From Nevskia sp. (lineage in GTDB: Bacteria > Pseudomonadota > Gammaproteobacteria > Nevskiales > Nevskiaceae): a stretch of DNA of 64,000 nt. Within the stretch, counting starts at the first letter, position 1. Every line of letters begins with the position of its first letter. The position numbers and the translations under genes are program-made. Below the pieces are notes generated by a model. The model had not been told where the DNA came from, made no database searches, and was given only the letters and a program-made list of their open reading frames with translations. Positions 38,470-47,538 of the stretch are shown one piece after another. The DNA lies in NCBI GenBank assembly GCA_031291075.1, contig JARLJS010000022.1:19950-83949 (forward strand), read 5' to 3'.

Positions 38470-38946
38470 CTACCGCGCGGGTCCGGGTGGCACGGCGGGG
38501 ACCGTGCGCCAGGGTTCGGGACACTGAGCGACGCGGGGATAGTAGTCTCTCGCCGACTCGCAGTAGTACCAGCTTGCCGCGGGCGGCGGGGGCGAAGGCG
38601 AAGGTTCCGCCACCACGGCGGGCGGCGCGGAATAGTAATAGGGGTAGGCATAGCCCGCGTACGGGCTGTAGTACGGGTAGCCCCAGTACGCCGCGTCCCA
38701 ACCCAGGCCCAGGCCCAGCCCCAGTCCCCACCATCCCCAGCCGTCGTGCCCGCCGCCGTCGTGCCAGCCGCCGCCGTGCCAGCCCGGTTGGCCGTGCCAG
38801 CCCGGAGCGCCATGCCCGCCTGGAGCGCCATGCCCGCCACCGCCACCACCGCCCCGGTGACCCTGGGCGCCCGCGGGCAGCGCCAAGCTGCATCCGAGCA
38901 GCGCCACGCCCAGCGCGATGTTGAGTTTCAACGATGTCTTTTTCAT
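38470..38946 (-). CDS. Exported Gly/His/Tyr/Pro-rich protein
   Basis: This 158-residue protein has a signal peptide (LNIALGVALLGCSLALPAGA) then a low-complexity GGGGGGGHGAPGGHGAPGWHG region, a WGLGLGLGLGWDAAYWGYPYYSPY aromatic repeat and a Pro-rich stretch before WYYCESARDYYP and CPEPW. The C-terminal Cys/Tyr segment is seen in many exported proteins of proteobacteria. Many His and Tyr residues suggest metal or surface binding, but this is a guess. The gene lies 22 bp from the Spy-like gene on the same strand. Confidence 0.75.
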   Translation of the reverse strand: MKKTSLKLNIALGVALLGCSLALPAGAQGHRGGGGGGGHGAPGGHGAPGWHGQPGWHGGGWHDGGGHDGWGWWGLGLGLGLGWDAAYWGYPYYSPYAGYAYPYYYSAPPAVVAEPSPSPPPPAASWYYCESARDYYPRVAQCPEPWRTVPAVPPGPAR

Positions 38947-38968
38947 GGCTGCATCCTCGGCAAACGGG

Positions 38969-39580
<612 letters not shown>

Positions 39581-39747
39581 GCGGATTCTCCTGAGAGCTG
39601 ATGGAGCGCCGTTGATACCCGCTCCGCGGATATCGGCGCTTATAAAACTCATGATGCATTGGCCGCCACCGCGCGGCATTGACCTGGGTCAAGAACCCGT
39701 TAAGTAGGGTTAAGCACCCGGGTTCCGGGCGGAACAGGGAAACGAGC

Positions 39748-39778
39748 AAAAAAAAGCCGCGGCAGTGGCCGCGGCTTT
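39748..39778 (-). terminator. Rho-independent terminator after the cold-shock gene
   Basis: On the minus strand, GCCGCGGC / GCCGCGGC pair around a short loop, followed by a run of eight T residues. It lies 20 bp after the csp stop codon. Confidence 0.9.
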
Positions 39779-39796
39779 GTTGCTGCTTGTGTCGCT

Positions 39797-40009
39797 TTAC
39801 AGGGGGCGGATCTTCGTCGCCTGCATGCCCTTGGGGCCGCGCGCGGCGATGTACTCGACGCGCTGGCCTTCAGCCAGGGTCTTGAACCCGTCGCCCTGGA
39901 TTTCCTTGAAGTGCGCAAAAAGGTCTTCGCCGCCGTCGGCCGGCGTAATGAAGCCGAACCCCTTGGCGTCGTTGAACCATTTCACGGAACCGGTTGAGAC
40001 ATTACTCAT
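39797..40009 (-). CDS. Cold-shock domain protein (CspA family)
   Basis: The 70-residue protein is a single cold-shock domain with [14 protein letters not shown] (RNP1) and DLFAHF (RNP2), followed by EGQRVEY and KGMQATKI. It binds single-stranded RNA or DNA and acts as an RNA chaperone. The start at MSNVSTGS gives the standard length; the upstream codons of the longer ORF are the untranslated leader. About 150 bp of AT-richer upstream sequence (40010-40160) fits the long 5' leader typical of csp mRNAs. Confidence 0.93.
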   Translation of the reverse strand: MSNVSTGSVKWFNDAKGFGFITPADGGEDLFAHFKEIQGDGFKTLAEGQRVEYIAARGPKGMQATKIRPL

Positions 40010-40199
40010 GATGACATTCCTAATAACCACTTAAACGGGCAACCCGCCCGGGAGAGGCAAGCGATCAAGGAACGTATCGAGAGGATTACATGTCGCCACG
40101 AGAGTGGCTGTGAAATCGAACTGACAACACTGCTTGAAACGACTGCGCTACGCACTTTACAGGAAAAGGGGGCCTGCAGCAACGGGCCGCTTCCGCACG

Positions 40200-40535
40200 C
40201 TATCTGCTTGCGCGGGAATCGGTCCGGAAAAATGCGGCGTCCACGCAATCCGGCCGATTGCGGATGCGCAGCCAGTACTCCTGCCGCGCGTCATCATCGA
40301 TATCCACGAAGCCGCCATAGAGCTTGTCGCGACCGTTGCCTTTGGGCTGTGTCACCAGGTACGGCTCGCCGGAGCCGGCATCGAAACAGTTGTACGGGCC
40401 GCAGGTGGACATCTGCAGGACCTTGCCGCCGTAGTGATAGACACGGCAGGACTTCGGGCGCTCCACCCAGCCGATGCGTCCACGGCCACCGATGGCCTGC
40501 GACTTGGCCTCGATGTACATCAGCTGCTTGTTCAT
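40200..40535 (-). CDS. Small conserved protein with C-terminal DDARQEYW motif
   Basis: This 111-residue protein starts MNKQLMYIEAKSQ and contains RIGWVERPKSCRVYHYGGKVLQ, NCFDAGSGEPYLVTQP and GFVDIDDDARQEYWLRIRN. I have seen similar short proteins in proteobacterial genomes with uninformative or misleading names; I assign no activity. Repeated aromatic and basic residues suggest a small beta-rich domain. The gene follows the 13-residue repeat gene by 11 bp, so the two appear to be one operon. Confidence 0.7.
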   Translation of the reverse strand: MNKQLMYIEAKSQAIGGRGRIGWVERPKSCRVYHYGGKVLQMSTCGPYNCFDAGSGEPYLVTQPKGNGRDKLYGGFVDIDDDARQEYWLRIRNRPDCVDAAFFRTDSRASR

Positions 40536-40546
40536 CCCTAGGTTCC

Positions 40547-41038
40547 CTAGCAGTCGACACCTTCCCGGTTGCGCATTTCGTCCTGCTGGCGCGTCGGTGA
40601 GACCTCGTAGTCCCCGTTGTTCGCGCGTTGCGCTTCTTCCAGGTGATATTTGCCGTCGACGCCGAGGAATGAACCGGCGTAGTGATAACAACCGTCCTCG
40701 CCGCGAAAGCAGCCGCGAGGATGGTATTTGCCATCCAAGCCCAGGAAGGCGCCCGGCGGATGATAACGGCCGTCTTCGCCCAGGAAGGAATGGGCCGGAT
40801 GATAATCGCCATCGACGCCCAGGAAATGCCCCCGCGGGCGATATACGCCATCGCCGAACAACACGTGTCCCTTGGGATGGTATTTTCCGTCGCTCCCCAG
40901 GAATGACCCGGCCGGGTAATACTCGGAATCGACACCACGGAAGGAACCCTTCGGGTGATAACGTCCGTCCTCGCCGAGGATCGAGCCGGCAGGGTAGTAG
41001 TTGCCATCGATGCCGCGCATGCGGCGGGCGCTATACAT
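40547..41038 (-). CDS. 13-residue tandem-repeat protein (consensus GxDGxYHPxGSFL)
   Basis: The 163-residue protein has no signal peptide. Residues 9 to about 138 consist of ten consecutive 13-residue units of the form GxDGxYHPxGSFL, such as GEDGRYHPKGSFR and GLDGKYHPRGCFR. The tail (VSPTRQQDEMRNREGVDC) is hydrophilic and ends in Cys. Such short, Gly/Asp/Tyr-rich units resemble solenoid or turn repeats of the MORN type in size only, since the MORN consensus is different. Function is unknown. It is co-transcribed with the small protein at 40200. Confidence 0.8.
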   Translation of the reverse strand: MYSARRMRGIDGNYYPAGSILGEDGRYHPKGSFRGVDSEYYPAGSFLGSDGKYHPKGHVLFGDGVYRPRGHFLGVDGDYHPAHSFLGEDGRYHPPGAFLGLDGKYHPRGCFRGEDGCYHYAGSFLGVDGKYHLEEAQRANNGDYEVSPTRQQDEMRNREGVDC

Positions 41039-41296
41039 GGTCTGACCCAGTTGATGAACCCGGGGTGGTGGCGCTACGGAACCGCGCGTTATGGGAGGGA
41101 CGATCGCACCTCAGCGCCGAAGCGAGGCGTCATCGAGTGTTGGAGCGTCCGGTTAAGGCGATACGCCTGCTGCTTCAGCCAGAGCAGCTGATCCCCAGCA
41201 TACGCCGGAACGCAGGAGTATGCGAATTGCCCCTTCGCAAATAGGCGTATAGTGATCCTACCGTGCTGTCGCGGTGTTCACTCTGGGTTTATCCGT

Positions 41297-41557
41297 ATGG
41301 CGCGCAACACGGTCGAAGATTGTCTTGTCCACATTTCGAGCCGATTCGATCTGACGCTGATCGCCGCCAAGCGCGCTAGACAGCTGGCCAGGGGCGCGGA
41401 CGCCAAGGTGCCGCGACAAGATCACAAGTCCACGGTGCTGGCACTGCAGGAGATCGCCAACGGCGAAATCACCGCATCGGTCCTGGCCGAATCCGATTTG
41501 CCCGTGATTCCGATGCGTGGCATCGACGAGGAGCTATTACTGCTCGGTCACCTCTGA
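41297..41557 (+). CDS. RNA polymerase omega subunit-like protein (RpoZ paralogue)
   Basis: The 86-residue protein starts MARNTVEDCLVHISSRFDLTLIAAKRARQLARG, which matches the conserved omega N terminus (VEDCL, RF-L---A--RARQL), followed by KSTVLALQEIANGEI, the second omega block. Omega binds beta-prime and helps assemble RNA polymerase and respond to ppGpp. The C terminus diverges (LPVIPMRGIDEELLLLGHL) and the gene is not in a gmk-rpoZ-spoT operon, so this is probably a second copy. The start was set at the VEDCL-matching ATG; the longer ORF start is not conserved. Confidence 0.78.
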   Translation: MARNTVEDCLVHISSRFDLTLIAAKRARQLARGADAKVPRQDHKSTVLALQEIANGEITASVLAESDLPVIPMRGIDEELLLLGHL

Positions 41558-41903
41558 TTCGTTTTCCGCGACGGCGATGTGCACGGCGGCAGCCTTGGTC
41601 GACGCATCGGGAGGGAAATATGCTCAAGCTGGCAAGGAACGAAAAGAGGCAGTAAAGGGGCATCGGCGTCGTTAACGCCAAGCGCGCAGTCTCCGAATTT
41701 CCATATCACTCGTTTTCGGCGAACCGTCCGGTTTCTGCGGAAAACGTTCATTCGATCTTCAGGCGGCCTCAAATCGAGCGGCTCTGCGAGGAGCTTCCCC
41801 GCTCGTCGGTTCGCATCCAATTCACTGCACAGGGGAGTATGCTGGCTCACGCCCGAATGAATGCCACTCGCGCGCTGCGCCCCGGTTTCCTGGAGGAACA
41901 GAT
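41558..41903. other. Intergenic AT-richer region without a convincing gene
   Basis: This 346-bp stretch has two overlapping opposite-strand ORFs of 93 and 100 codons, with basic, low-conservation sequence and no clear homology. It includes a short ATG ORF with a good GGGAGG site (41610s) that encodes only about 11 residues. I treat the area as non-coding. Confidence 0.4.
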
Positions 41904-42164
41904 ATGCGCGAGCTGACCCAGATGGATCGTCTCTGGCTGGTGGCTCAGGCCCACCGCGGCGGAAATCTCGTCATCTCGGCCTCATCCAGAGAGCGCCTGC
42001 GAAAAATGGATCTCATCACCACCCGCCACAACCGCTCGGCCGGGCTGACGCGCCTTGGCTATGAGTTGGCGCTCCGATTGAAACAGCAGATGAGATCTTC
42101 TGCCCACGCCGGCGCGGTCCTGGCCACCAGCTTGCCCAAAGGCAATATAGGAATCAGTCCATGA
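41904..42164 (+). CDS. Small hypothetical protein, winged-helix-like
   Basis: The 86-residue protein starts MRELTQMDRLWLVAQAHRGGN. The stretch SSRERLRKMDLITTRHNRSAGLTRLGYELALRLKQ has the LTxxG pattern of short winged-helix segments, so DNA binding is possible but not shown. A GGAGGA site lies six bases upstream. Its TGA overlaps the next gene's ATG (ATGA), so the two genes are translationally coupled. Confidence 0.55.
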   Translation: MRELTQMDRLWLVAQAHRGGNLVISASSRERLRKMDLITTRHNRSAGLTRLGYELALRLKQQMRSSAHAGAVLATSLPKGNIGISP

Positions 42165-42496
42165 GCGAATACACAGATACGGGAGCCGCCGAGTTGGCGG
42201 GCAGTCCGGTGCCGACCGCTGCTCGGCCCACGCTATCGAAGCGGCAGATCAAGGCGCTGGCATTTGCCAACGAGCGCCTGACCAGGCAAAGGTGGAAACA
42301 CATGCTGCCCGATGCAAGGGCCTTGTGGACCAAAGTACCTGCCGAGGACCTGACGAAAGTCAACGGCAACATCCATGCGCTGGCCGGTCTGGTCCAGCTG
42401 CGTTATCACACCAGTCGGGAGGATGCGGATCGGCAGGTGCAACAGTTCTTTCTGGAGCACCCGCCGACGGCAACGGCAGAAGCCACCAGGCCCTGA
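42161..42496 (+). CDS. CsbD-like stress protein
   Basis: The 111-residue protein has a disordered N terminus and a C-terminal segment ARALWTKVPAEDLTKVNGNIHALAGLVQLRYHTSREDADRQVQQF that follows the CsbD pattern (W..L..DL..I.G....L.G..Q..Y....E.A...V..F). CsbD-type proteins are small, general-stress-induced proteins of unknown mechanism. It is coupled to the preceding small gene. The extra N-terminal 45 residues are not usual for CsbD. Confidence 0.6.
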   Translation: MSEYTDTGAAELAGSPVPTAARPTLSKRQIKALAFANERLTRQRWKHMLPDARALWTKVPAEDLTKVNGNIHALAGLVQLRYHTSREDADRQVQQFFLEHPPTATAEATRP

Positions 42497-42568
42497 GAGC
42501 CGCGCGTGCGCTGAAGTATGCAGGTTGCAGATCGTTGGCGTAGAAGACTGTAGATCATGCAGCAAACG

Positions 42569-42593
42569 AAAAACCCCGCATTTACGCGGGGTT
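42569..42593 (-). terminator. Rho-independent terminator after tRNA-Val
   Basis: AACCCCGC and GCGGGGTT pair around a six-base loop; on the minus strand a T-run follows. It lies 35 bp after the tRNA 3' end and may also end the plus-strand CsbD transcript. Confidence 0.8.
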
Positions 42594-42627
42594 ATCGTTT
42601 GTTCCGGGTCACTCCGGAACACCTGTC

Positions 42628-42702
42628 TGGTGGACGGTACAGGGATCGAACCTGTGGCCCCCGCCGTGTGAAGGCGATGCTCTACCGCTGAGCTAACCGT
42701 CC
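42628..42702 (-). tRNA. tRNA-Val (anticodon CAC), CCA encoded
   Basis: The minus strand reads GGACGGTTAGCTCAGCGGTA, then an anticodon stem TCGCC/GGCGG with loop TTCACAC, a T-arm with TTCGATC, and the acceptor ACCGTCC followed by ACCA. The anticodon CAC reads the GUG valine codon. The CCA end is genomically encoded. All four arms pair. A variable loop of normal size is present. Confidence 0.95.
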
Positions 42703-42752
42703 AAGGGGACGTATTCTAGGGACGTGACCGCGCCGACGCAATGCCGCCAGCC

Positions 42753-44099
42753 TCAGGCGCTTTCCGCCTCCGGGATCTCCAGGCTGAAGCTCATGGCCGC
42801 GTCGTCGTAGGTGAACAGCTCGCCATAGCGGCCCCACATGGTGACGGCACGCAGGGTCTGCTCGGCGGCGCTGTCGCTGAGGTAGTCCTCCAGCTCGGAC
42901 AGGAAGCGCACCGCCGGCGCGCGGTGGCCGGGGCGTTCGTCCAGCACGCTCTTGATGTGGGCGGCGAGGGGGATGCGGGTGAGCATCTGCTTGGCGAAGC
43001 TGACCTTGCGCGCCTGGGTGTCCGCCAGGGCGAACTGCTGGCCCAGCGGGGTGAGGTGCACGTCGCCCGTTTCCAGTTCGGCGTAGCCCAGCATCTGCAG
43101 CGACTCGGCCAGCGGGAACAGCTCGTCCACCTCCAGCGCCAGCGCTTGCGACAGCGCCGGCATGTCGGCGCGGCCCTTGTAGGTTTCCGAGGCCAGGGTT
43201 TCGATCAGGCCGGCCATCAGGTTGGTCGACACCTCGGGGATGCGCTCGCCGATCGACAACACCGTGGTCTTGCCGGCGCCGGCCTTGACCGTCATGCGGG
43301 CGTAGATGTCGTCCACCAGCTGGCGGAAGCGCGGATCGAGGCGGTTGCGCGGGTGCTTGAACGGCACCTTGATCTCCGCCACCACGCGGCCGGGGTTGGC
43401 GGAGAACACCAGGATGCGGTCGCACATGAACACCGCCTCCTCGATGTTGTGGGTCACCAGCAGCACCGACTTGATCGGCAGCTTGTTCTCCATCCACAGG
43501 TCGAGGAAGTCGGTGCGCAGGGTTTCCGCGGTCAGCACGTCGAGCGCGGAGAACGGCTCGTCCATCAGCAGGATGGTGGGGTTCATCACCAGCGCGCGCG
43601 CGAAGCCCACGCGCTGGCGCATGCCGCCGGACAGCTCGCGCGGATAAGCGTTGGCGAAGCCGTCCAGGCCGATCAGGTCGATGGCGCGCAAGGCGCGGTC
43701 GCGCATCTCGTCCGGCGGCAGGCCCTGCGCCTCCAGCCCGGCTTCCACGTTCTGCAGCACCGTCAGCCAGGGGAACAGGGCGAAGGACTGGAACACCATG
43801 GCGATGCCATCCGCCGGTCCGTGCAGTTTCTCGCCGCGGTAGACCACCTCGCCGTCGGAAGCGCGGATCAGGCCGGCCACGATGCGCAGCAGGGTGGACT
43901 TGCCGGAGCCGGAACGGCCCAGCAGGCCGACGATCTCGCCCTTGTGCAGGTTGAGGTTGACCGACTCCAGCACCACCAACGGGTCGCCGTGCGGGCGGCG
44001 GAAGTGCCGGCGTACGCCGCGCACCTCCAGCACGGTTTCGGCGGAGATGGGGGCTTGCGCCGGCGCCGGTGCGACAGGGCTTTTCTGTTCGTCGATCAT
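42753..44099 (-). CDS. Nitrate/sulfonate/taurine-type ABC transporter ATPase with C-terminal AAA-associated domain
   Basis: The 448-residue protein has an ATP-binding cassette (residues about 25-255: GLLGRSGSGKSTLL, LSGGMRQRVGFARAL, TILLMDEPFSALD) and a C-terminal AAA-associated domain of about 150 residues. This fusion is seen in a group of NitT/TauT-like importers. It is coupled to the duplicated permease gene, which ends 12 bp upstream. No solute-binding protein gene lies nearby, so the substrate is undefined. Confidence 0.9.
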   Translation of the reverse strand: MIDEQKSPVAPAPAQAPISAETVLEVRGVRRHFRRPHGDPLVVLESVNLNLHKGEIVGLLGRSGSGKSTLLRIVAGLIRASDGEVVYRGEKLHGPADGIAMVFQSFALFPWLTVLQNVEAGLEAQGLPPDEMRDRALRAIDLIGLDGFANAYPRELSGGMRQRVGFARALVMNPTILLMDEPFSALDVLTAETLRTDFLDLWMENKLPIKSVLLVTHNIEEAVFMCDRILVFSANPGRVVAEIKVPFKHPRNRLDPRFRQLVDDIYARMTVKAGAGKTTVLSIGERIPEVSTNLMAGLIETLASETYKGRADMPALSQALALEVDELFPLAESLQMLGYAELETGDVHLTPLGQQFALADTQARKVSFAKQMLTRIPLAAHIKSVLDERPGHRAPAVRFLSELEDYLSDSAAEQTLRAVTMWGRYGELFTYDDAAMSFSLEIPEAESA

Positions 44100-44111
44100 C
44101 CGGTTTCCTTT

Positions 44112-45932
44112 CTATTCCTCGACGCCCGCCAGCCGCTCCGCCGTGCTGTACAGCGGCCGCCACAGCACGCGGTTGAAGCCGACCACGAACAGCGACATGA
44201 TCGCCACGCCCAGCACCACCCGCGGGTAGTCGCCGTCGTTGGTGGCCTGCGTGATGTACGCTCCCAGGCCATGAGCCTGCAGGTGGGTGTCACCCCAGGA
44301 CACGATCTCCGACACGATGCTGGCGTTCCAGCAGCCGCCCGCGGCGGTCATGGCCCCGGTGACATAGTAAGGCAGGATGCCGGGGATCATCACCCGCTTC
44401 CACCACAGCCAGCCGCGCAGGTGCAGGTTGTCGGCGGCGTCGCGCAGGTCGTGCGGGAACACGCTGGCGCCGGCGATCACGTTGAACAGGATGTACCACT
44501 GGGTGCCGAAGATCATCAGCGGGCTCAGCCAGATGTCCGGATGCAGGTGGAAGCGCACGATCACCGCCACTGCCACCGGGAACAGCAGGTTGGCGGGGAA
44601 GGCGGCGAGGAACTGGGCCACCGGCTGGGCCATCGCGGCCAGGCGTGGCCGCAGGCCGATGGAGACGCCGATCGGCACCCACAGCAGGCTGGCAATGGCC
44701 ACCAGCAGGATCACGCGCACCATCGTCGCCAGGCCGAGCAGGACGGCGTGGCCCACCTCGCCCAGGCCGAGCGAGTGACTGATATAGCTCACCGTCTGCC
44801 AGGCGCCGTAGGCAGCGGCCAGCACCACCACCCCATACCAGGCGATGTCCAGGGCCAGCGGCGTCCACGGCGGCAGGGCGAAGCCGCCCTCGGCCTGGGC
44901 GGCCAGGGGCCGGCGCGGCCGCAGCACGGCATTGATGGCCGTCTCGGTGGGCTGCCACAGGAAGGCGACGAAGCGCGAGCGCTGTAGCATGCGCAGCACC
45001 CAGGACTCCGGCTGCACCTGGCCGGGCTCGTTGTCGGCGCGGAACTTCTCGCCCCAGGCGATGAGGGGGCGGAACAGCAGCTGGTCGTAAAGCAGGATCA
45101 CGATCAGCATCGCCGCGATGGCCCAGCCGATGGCGCCGAGGTTCTTGTCGGCGATGGCGGTGGCCACGTAGGAGCCGATACCGGGCAGGGTGATGCTGGT
45201 GTTGCCCACCGTGATCGCTTCCGACGCCACCACGAAGAACCAGGCGCCGGACATCGACATCATCATGTTCCAGATCAGCCCCGGCATGGCGAACGGCAGC
45301 TCCAGGCGGCGGAAGCGCTGCAGCGGGCCGAAGCGCAGGCTCTTGCAGGCCTCCACCAGGTCCGGCGGCAGGGTGCGCAGCGACTGGTAGACCGAGAACG
45401 CCATGTTCCAGGCCTGGGCGGTGAAGATGGCGAACACCGCCGCCAGCTCGGCGCCCAGCACCTTGCCCGGGAACAGGCCCAGGAAGAACGGCACCAGGAA
45501 GGTCAGAAAGCCCAGCACCGGCACCGACTGCAGGATGTCCAGGATCGGGATCATGATCCGCTCGGCGCGCTGGCTCTTTGCCGCCAGGCCGGCGTAGCCG
45601 ATGCTGAACACCAGCGACAGCACCATGGCGGCGCCCATGCGCAGGGTGGTGCGCAGGGCGTAGTAGGGCAGGGCGGATGGGCTGAGGTCGACCGAGGTCT
45701 TTTCCAGCGCCGACAGCGGCGCCCCGAACTGCTTGGTGCCGACGGTGATCAGCACCAGGGTGCCGAACAGCAGGGCGAAGGCGACGATGTCCCAGGGGCT
45801 GGGCAGGTTGCCGCGGGCGATGCCGCGCACCGCCAGGTAGGGGTGCGTGACGATACGGCGGACCACGGCCGGCGCTTCCGCCAGCTCCTTCAACGTGATT
45901 TTGGGGTCGCCTCCGCCGATCCAGCTTTCCAA
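44112..45932 (-). CDS. ABC transporter permease with two fused permease domains
   Basis: The 606-residue membrane protein contains two BPD_transp_1 (NitT/TauT-type) permease units joined in one chain, roughly residues 70-290 and 350-590, each with an EAA-like loop such as LVEACKSLRFGPLQRFRRLELP and LRDAADNLHLRGWLWWKRVMIP. A single chain therefore makes the whole channel. It starts the operon with the ATPase, and this fused design is common in proteobacterial importers lacking a linked binding protein. Confidence 0.9.
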   Translation of the reverse strand: MESWIGGGDPKITLKELAEAPAVVRRIVTHPYLAVRGIARGNLPSPWDIVAFALLFGTLVLITVGTKQFGAPLSALEKTSVDLSPSALPYYALRTTLRMGAAMVLSLVFSIGYAGLAAKSQRAERIMIPILDILQSVPVLGFLTFLVPFFLGLFPGKVLGAELAAVFAIFTAQAWNMAFSVYQSLRTLPPDLVEACKSLRFGPLQRFRRLELPFAMPGLIWNMMMSMSGAWFFVVASEAITVGNTSITLPGIGSYVATAIADKNLGAIGWAIAAMLIVILLYDQLLFRPLIAWGEKFRADNEPGQVQPESWVLRMLQRSRFVAFLWQPTETAINAVLRPRRPLAAQAEGGFALPPWTPLALDIAWYGVVVLAAAYGAWQTVSYISHSLGLGEVGHAVLLGLATMVRVILLVAIASLLWVPIGVSIGLRPRLAAMAQPVAQFLAAFPANLLFPVAVAVIVRFHLHPDIWLSPLMIFGTQWYILFNVIAGASVFPHDLRDAADNLHLRGWLWWKRVMIPGILPYYVTGAMTAAGGCWNASIVSEIVSWGDTHLQAHGLGAYITQATNDGDYPRVVLGVAIMSLFVVGFNRVLWRPLYSTAERLAGVEE

Positions 45933-46030
45933 GGTCCGCCTCGCCGCAGATCAATCAACGCAAATCGAAAGCCGCATTCTATTGCAGCCGCAATGGATTG
46001 CGGTTGTTCGCGGCGGAAAATTTCCCGGCC

Positions 46031-47362
46031 TCAAGCGGCCGGGGTTGGCCGGCCCACGCAGTCGTAGACGAAGCCCTCGCTCTTCATCCAGGCCGGGTCG
46101 TAGAGGTTGCGGCCGTCGACGATCAGCGGCTGGCGCAGCAGCTGTTTGAGCCGGCCCAGGTTGGGGCTCTGGAATACGCGCCACTCGGTCACCACCGCCA
46201 GGGCGTCGGCGCCCTCCGCCGCCGCCATCGGCGAGTCCAGCAGGGCGAAATCCGGCCGGTCGCCGTAAATGCGCTGCGCCTCCTTCATCGCCACCGGATC
46301 GTGGGCGCGCACCTTGCCGCCATCGGCCCAGATCGCCTCGATCAGGGTGCGGCTGGCCGCCTCGCGCATATCGTCGGTGCGCGGCTTGAAAGCCAGGCCC
46401 CACACCGCGATGGTCTTGCCCTGCAGGCTGCCCAGGTGCTTGCGCAGCTTGCGGTAAAGGGTCTGCTTCTGGTTGTCGTTGACCTGCTCCACCGCCTTCA
46501 GGATGGCGGCATCGAAGTCGGCGTCGCTGGCGCTTTTCACCAGCGCCTTCACGTCCTTGGGAAAGCAGGAGCCGCCGTAGCCCGCGCCGGGATAGATGAA
46601 GTGATAGCCGATGCGCGGGTCGGCGCCGATGCCGATGCGCACCTTTTCGATGTCCGCGCCGATGCGCTCGGCCAGGTTGGCCATCTCGTTCATGAAGCTG
46701 ATCTTGGTCGCCAGCATGGCGTTGGCGGCGTACTTGGTCAGCTCGCTGGAGCGCACGTCCATGACAATGACGCGGTCGTGGTTGCGGTTGAAGGGAGCGT
46801 ACAGCGTCTGCATCAGCTTGGCCGCGCGCGGGCTGTCGGCGCCGACGATGATGCGGTCCGGCTTGTTGAAGTCGGCGATGGCGTCGCCTTCCTTGAGGAA
46901 CTCGGGGTTGGATACCACGTCGAATTCCGGCGTCGCGCCGCGCTCCTGCAATACCTCGCGCAGCGCTGCGGACACCTTGTCGGCGGTGCCCACCGGCACT
47001 GTCGACTTCGACACCACCAGGCGGTAGCCATCCATGTGACGGGCGATGGAACGCGCCACCGCCAGTACGTACTGCAGATCGGCGGAACCGTCCTCGTTGG
47101 GCGGAGTGCCCACCGCAATGAACTGGTACAGGCCGTGCGCCACGCCCGCGGCGGCGTCGGTGGTGAAGCGCAAACGGCCCTCGGCGGCGTTCTTCAGCAC
47201 CAGTTCGGTGAGGCCGGGTTCGTAGATCGGGATCTGGCCCTGGCGCAGGCGTGCCACCTTGGCTTCGTCGATGTCGACGCACAGCACTTCATTGCCGACG
47301 TCGGCGAAGCAGGCTGCGGTGACCAGTCCGACGTAGCCGGAGCCGAAAATGGTGATGTTCAT
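46031..47362 (-). CDS. ugd: UDP-glucose 6-dehydrogenase (UDP-glucose/GDP-mannose dehydrogenase family)
   Basis: The 443-residue enzyme oxidises UDP-glucose to UDP-glucuronate with two NAD+. The N-terminal Rossmann motif [21 protein letters not shown], the conserved [12 protein letters not shown] and the catalytic Cys in [13 protein letters not shown] are all present; the C terminus keeps [12 protein letters not shown]. The UDP sugar supplies exopolysaccharide or lipid A modification. The ATG starts 37 codons into the longer ORF; upstream residues are not conserved. It diverges from the patatin gene. Confidence 0.93.
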   Translation of the reverse strand: MNITIFGSGYVGLVTAACFADVGNEVLCVDIDEAKVARLRQGQIPIYEPGLTELVLKNAAEGRLRFTTDAAAGVAHGLYQFIAVGTPPNEDGSADLQYVLAVARSIARHMDGYRLVVSKSTVPVGTADKVSAALREVLQERGATPEFDVVSNPEFLKEGDAIADFNKPDRIIVGADSPRAAKLMQTLYAPFNRNHDRVIVMDVRSSELTKYAANAMLATKISFMNEMANLAERIGADIEKVRIGIGADPRIGYHFIYPGAGYGGSCFPKDVKALVKSASDADFDAAILKAVEQVNDNQKQTLYRKLRKHLGSLQGKTIAVWGLAFKPRTDDMREAASRTLIEAIWADGGKVRAHDPVAMKEAQRIYGDRPDFALLDSPMAAAEGADALAVVTEWRVFQSPNLGRLKQLLRQPLIVDGRNLYDPAWMKSEGFVYDCVGRPTPAA

Positions 47363-47538
47363 GCGTGTCGTGATTCCAATGTGGGTTGCGCCGATCTGCG
47401 CCAATGGTAGCACCGGCGTGGTGCGCCGCCGGACGGCGCCCGGCGGGCATCCGGGCGGGGCCGCGGCGACATGGCGGTCCGCCAAAAAATGCGCGACCAT
47501 ACCGGCCTGACTGTTACCGGAATATTACGGAGGCTGCC

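Noticed and set aside
40547-41038. CRISPR-like array (regular 39-bp period)
   Set aside because: The repetition is protein-level, in frame, without spacers or conserved 28-37 nt repeats; it encodes the 13-residue repeat protein.
41579-41860. 93-codon plus-strand ORF after the omega paralogue
   Set aside because: Basic, Ser/Arg-rich, no ribosome-binding site, and overlaps a similar-length ORF on the other strand; neither looks conserved.
42741-44987. 748-codon plus-strand ORF antisense to the ABC transporter genes
   Set aside because: His/Gln/Arg-rich shadow of two well-supported minus-strand genes.
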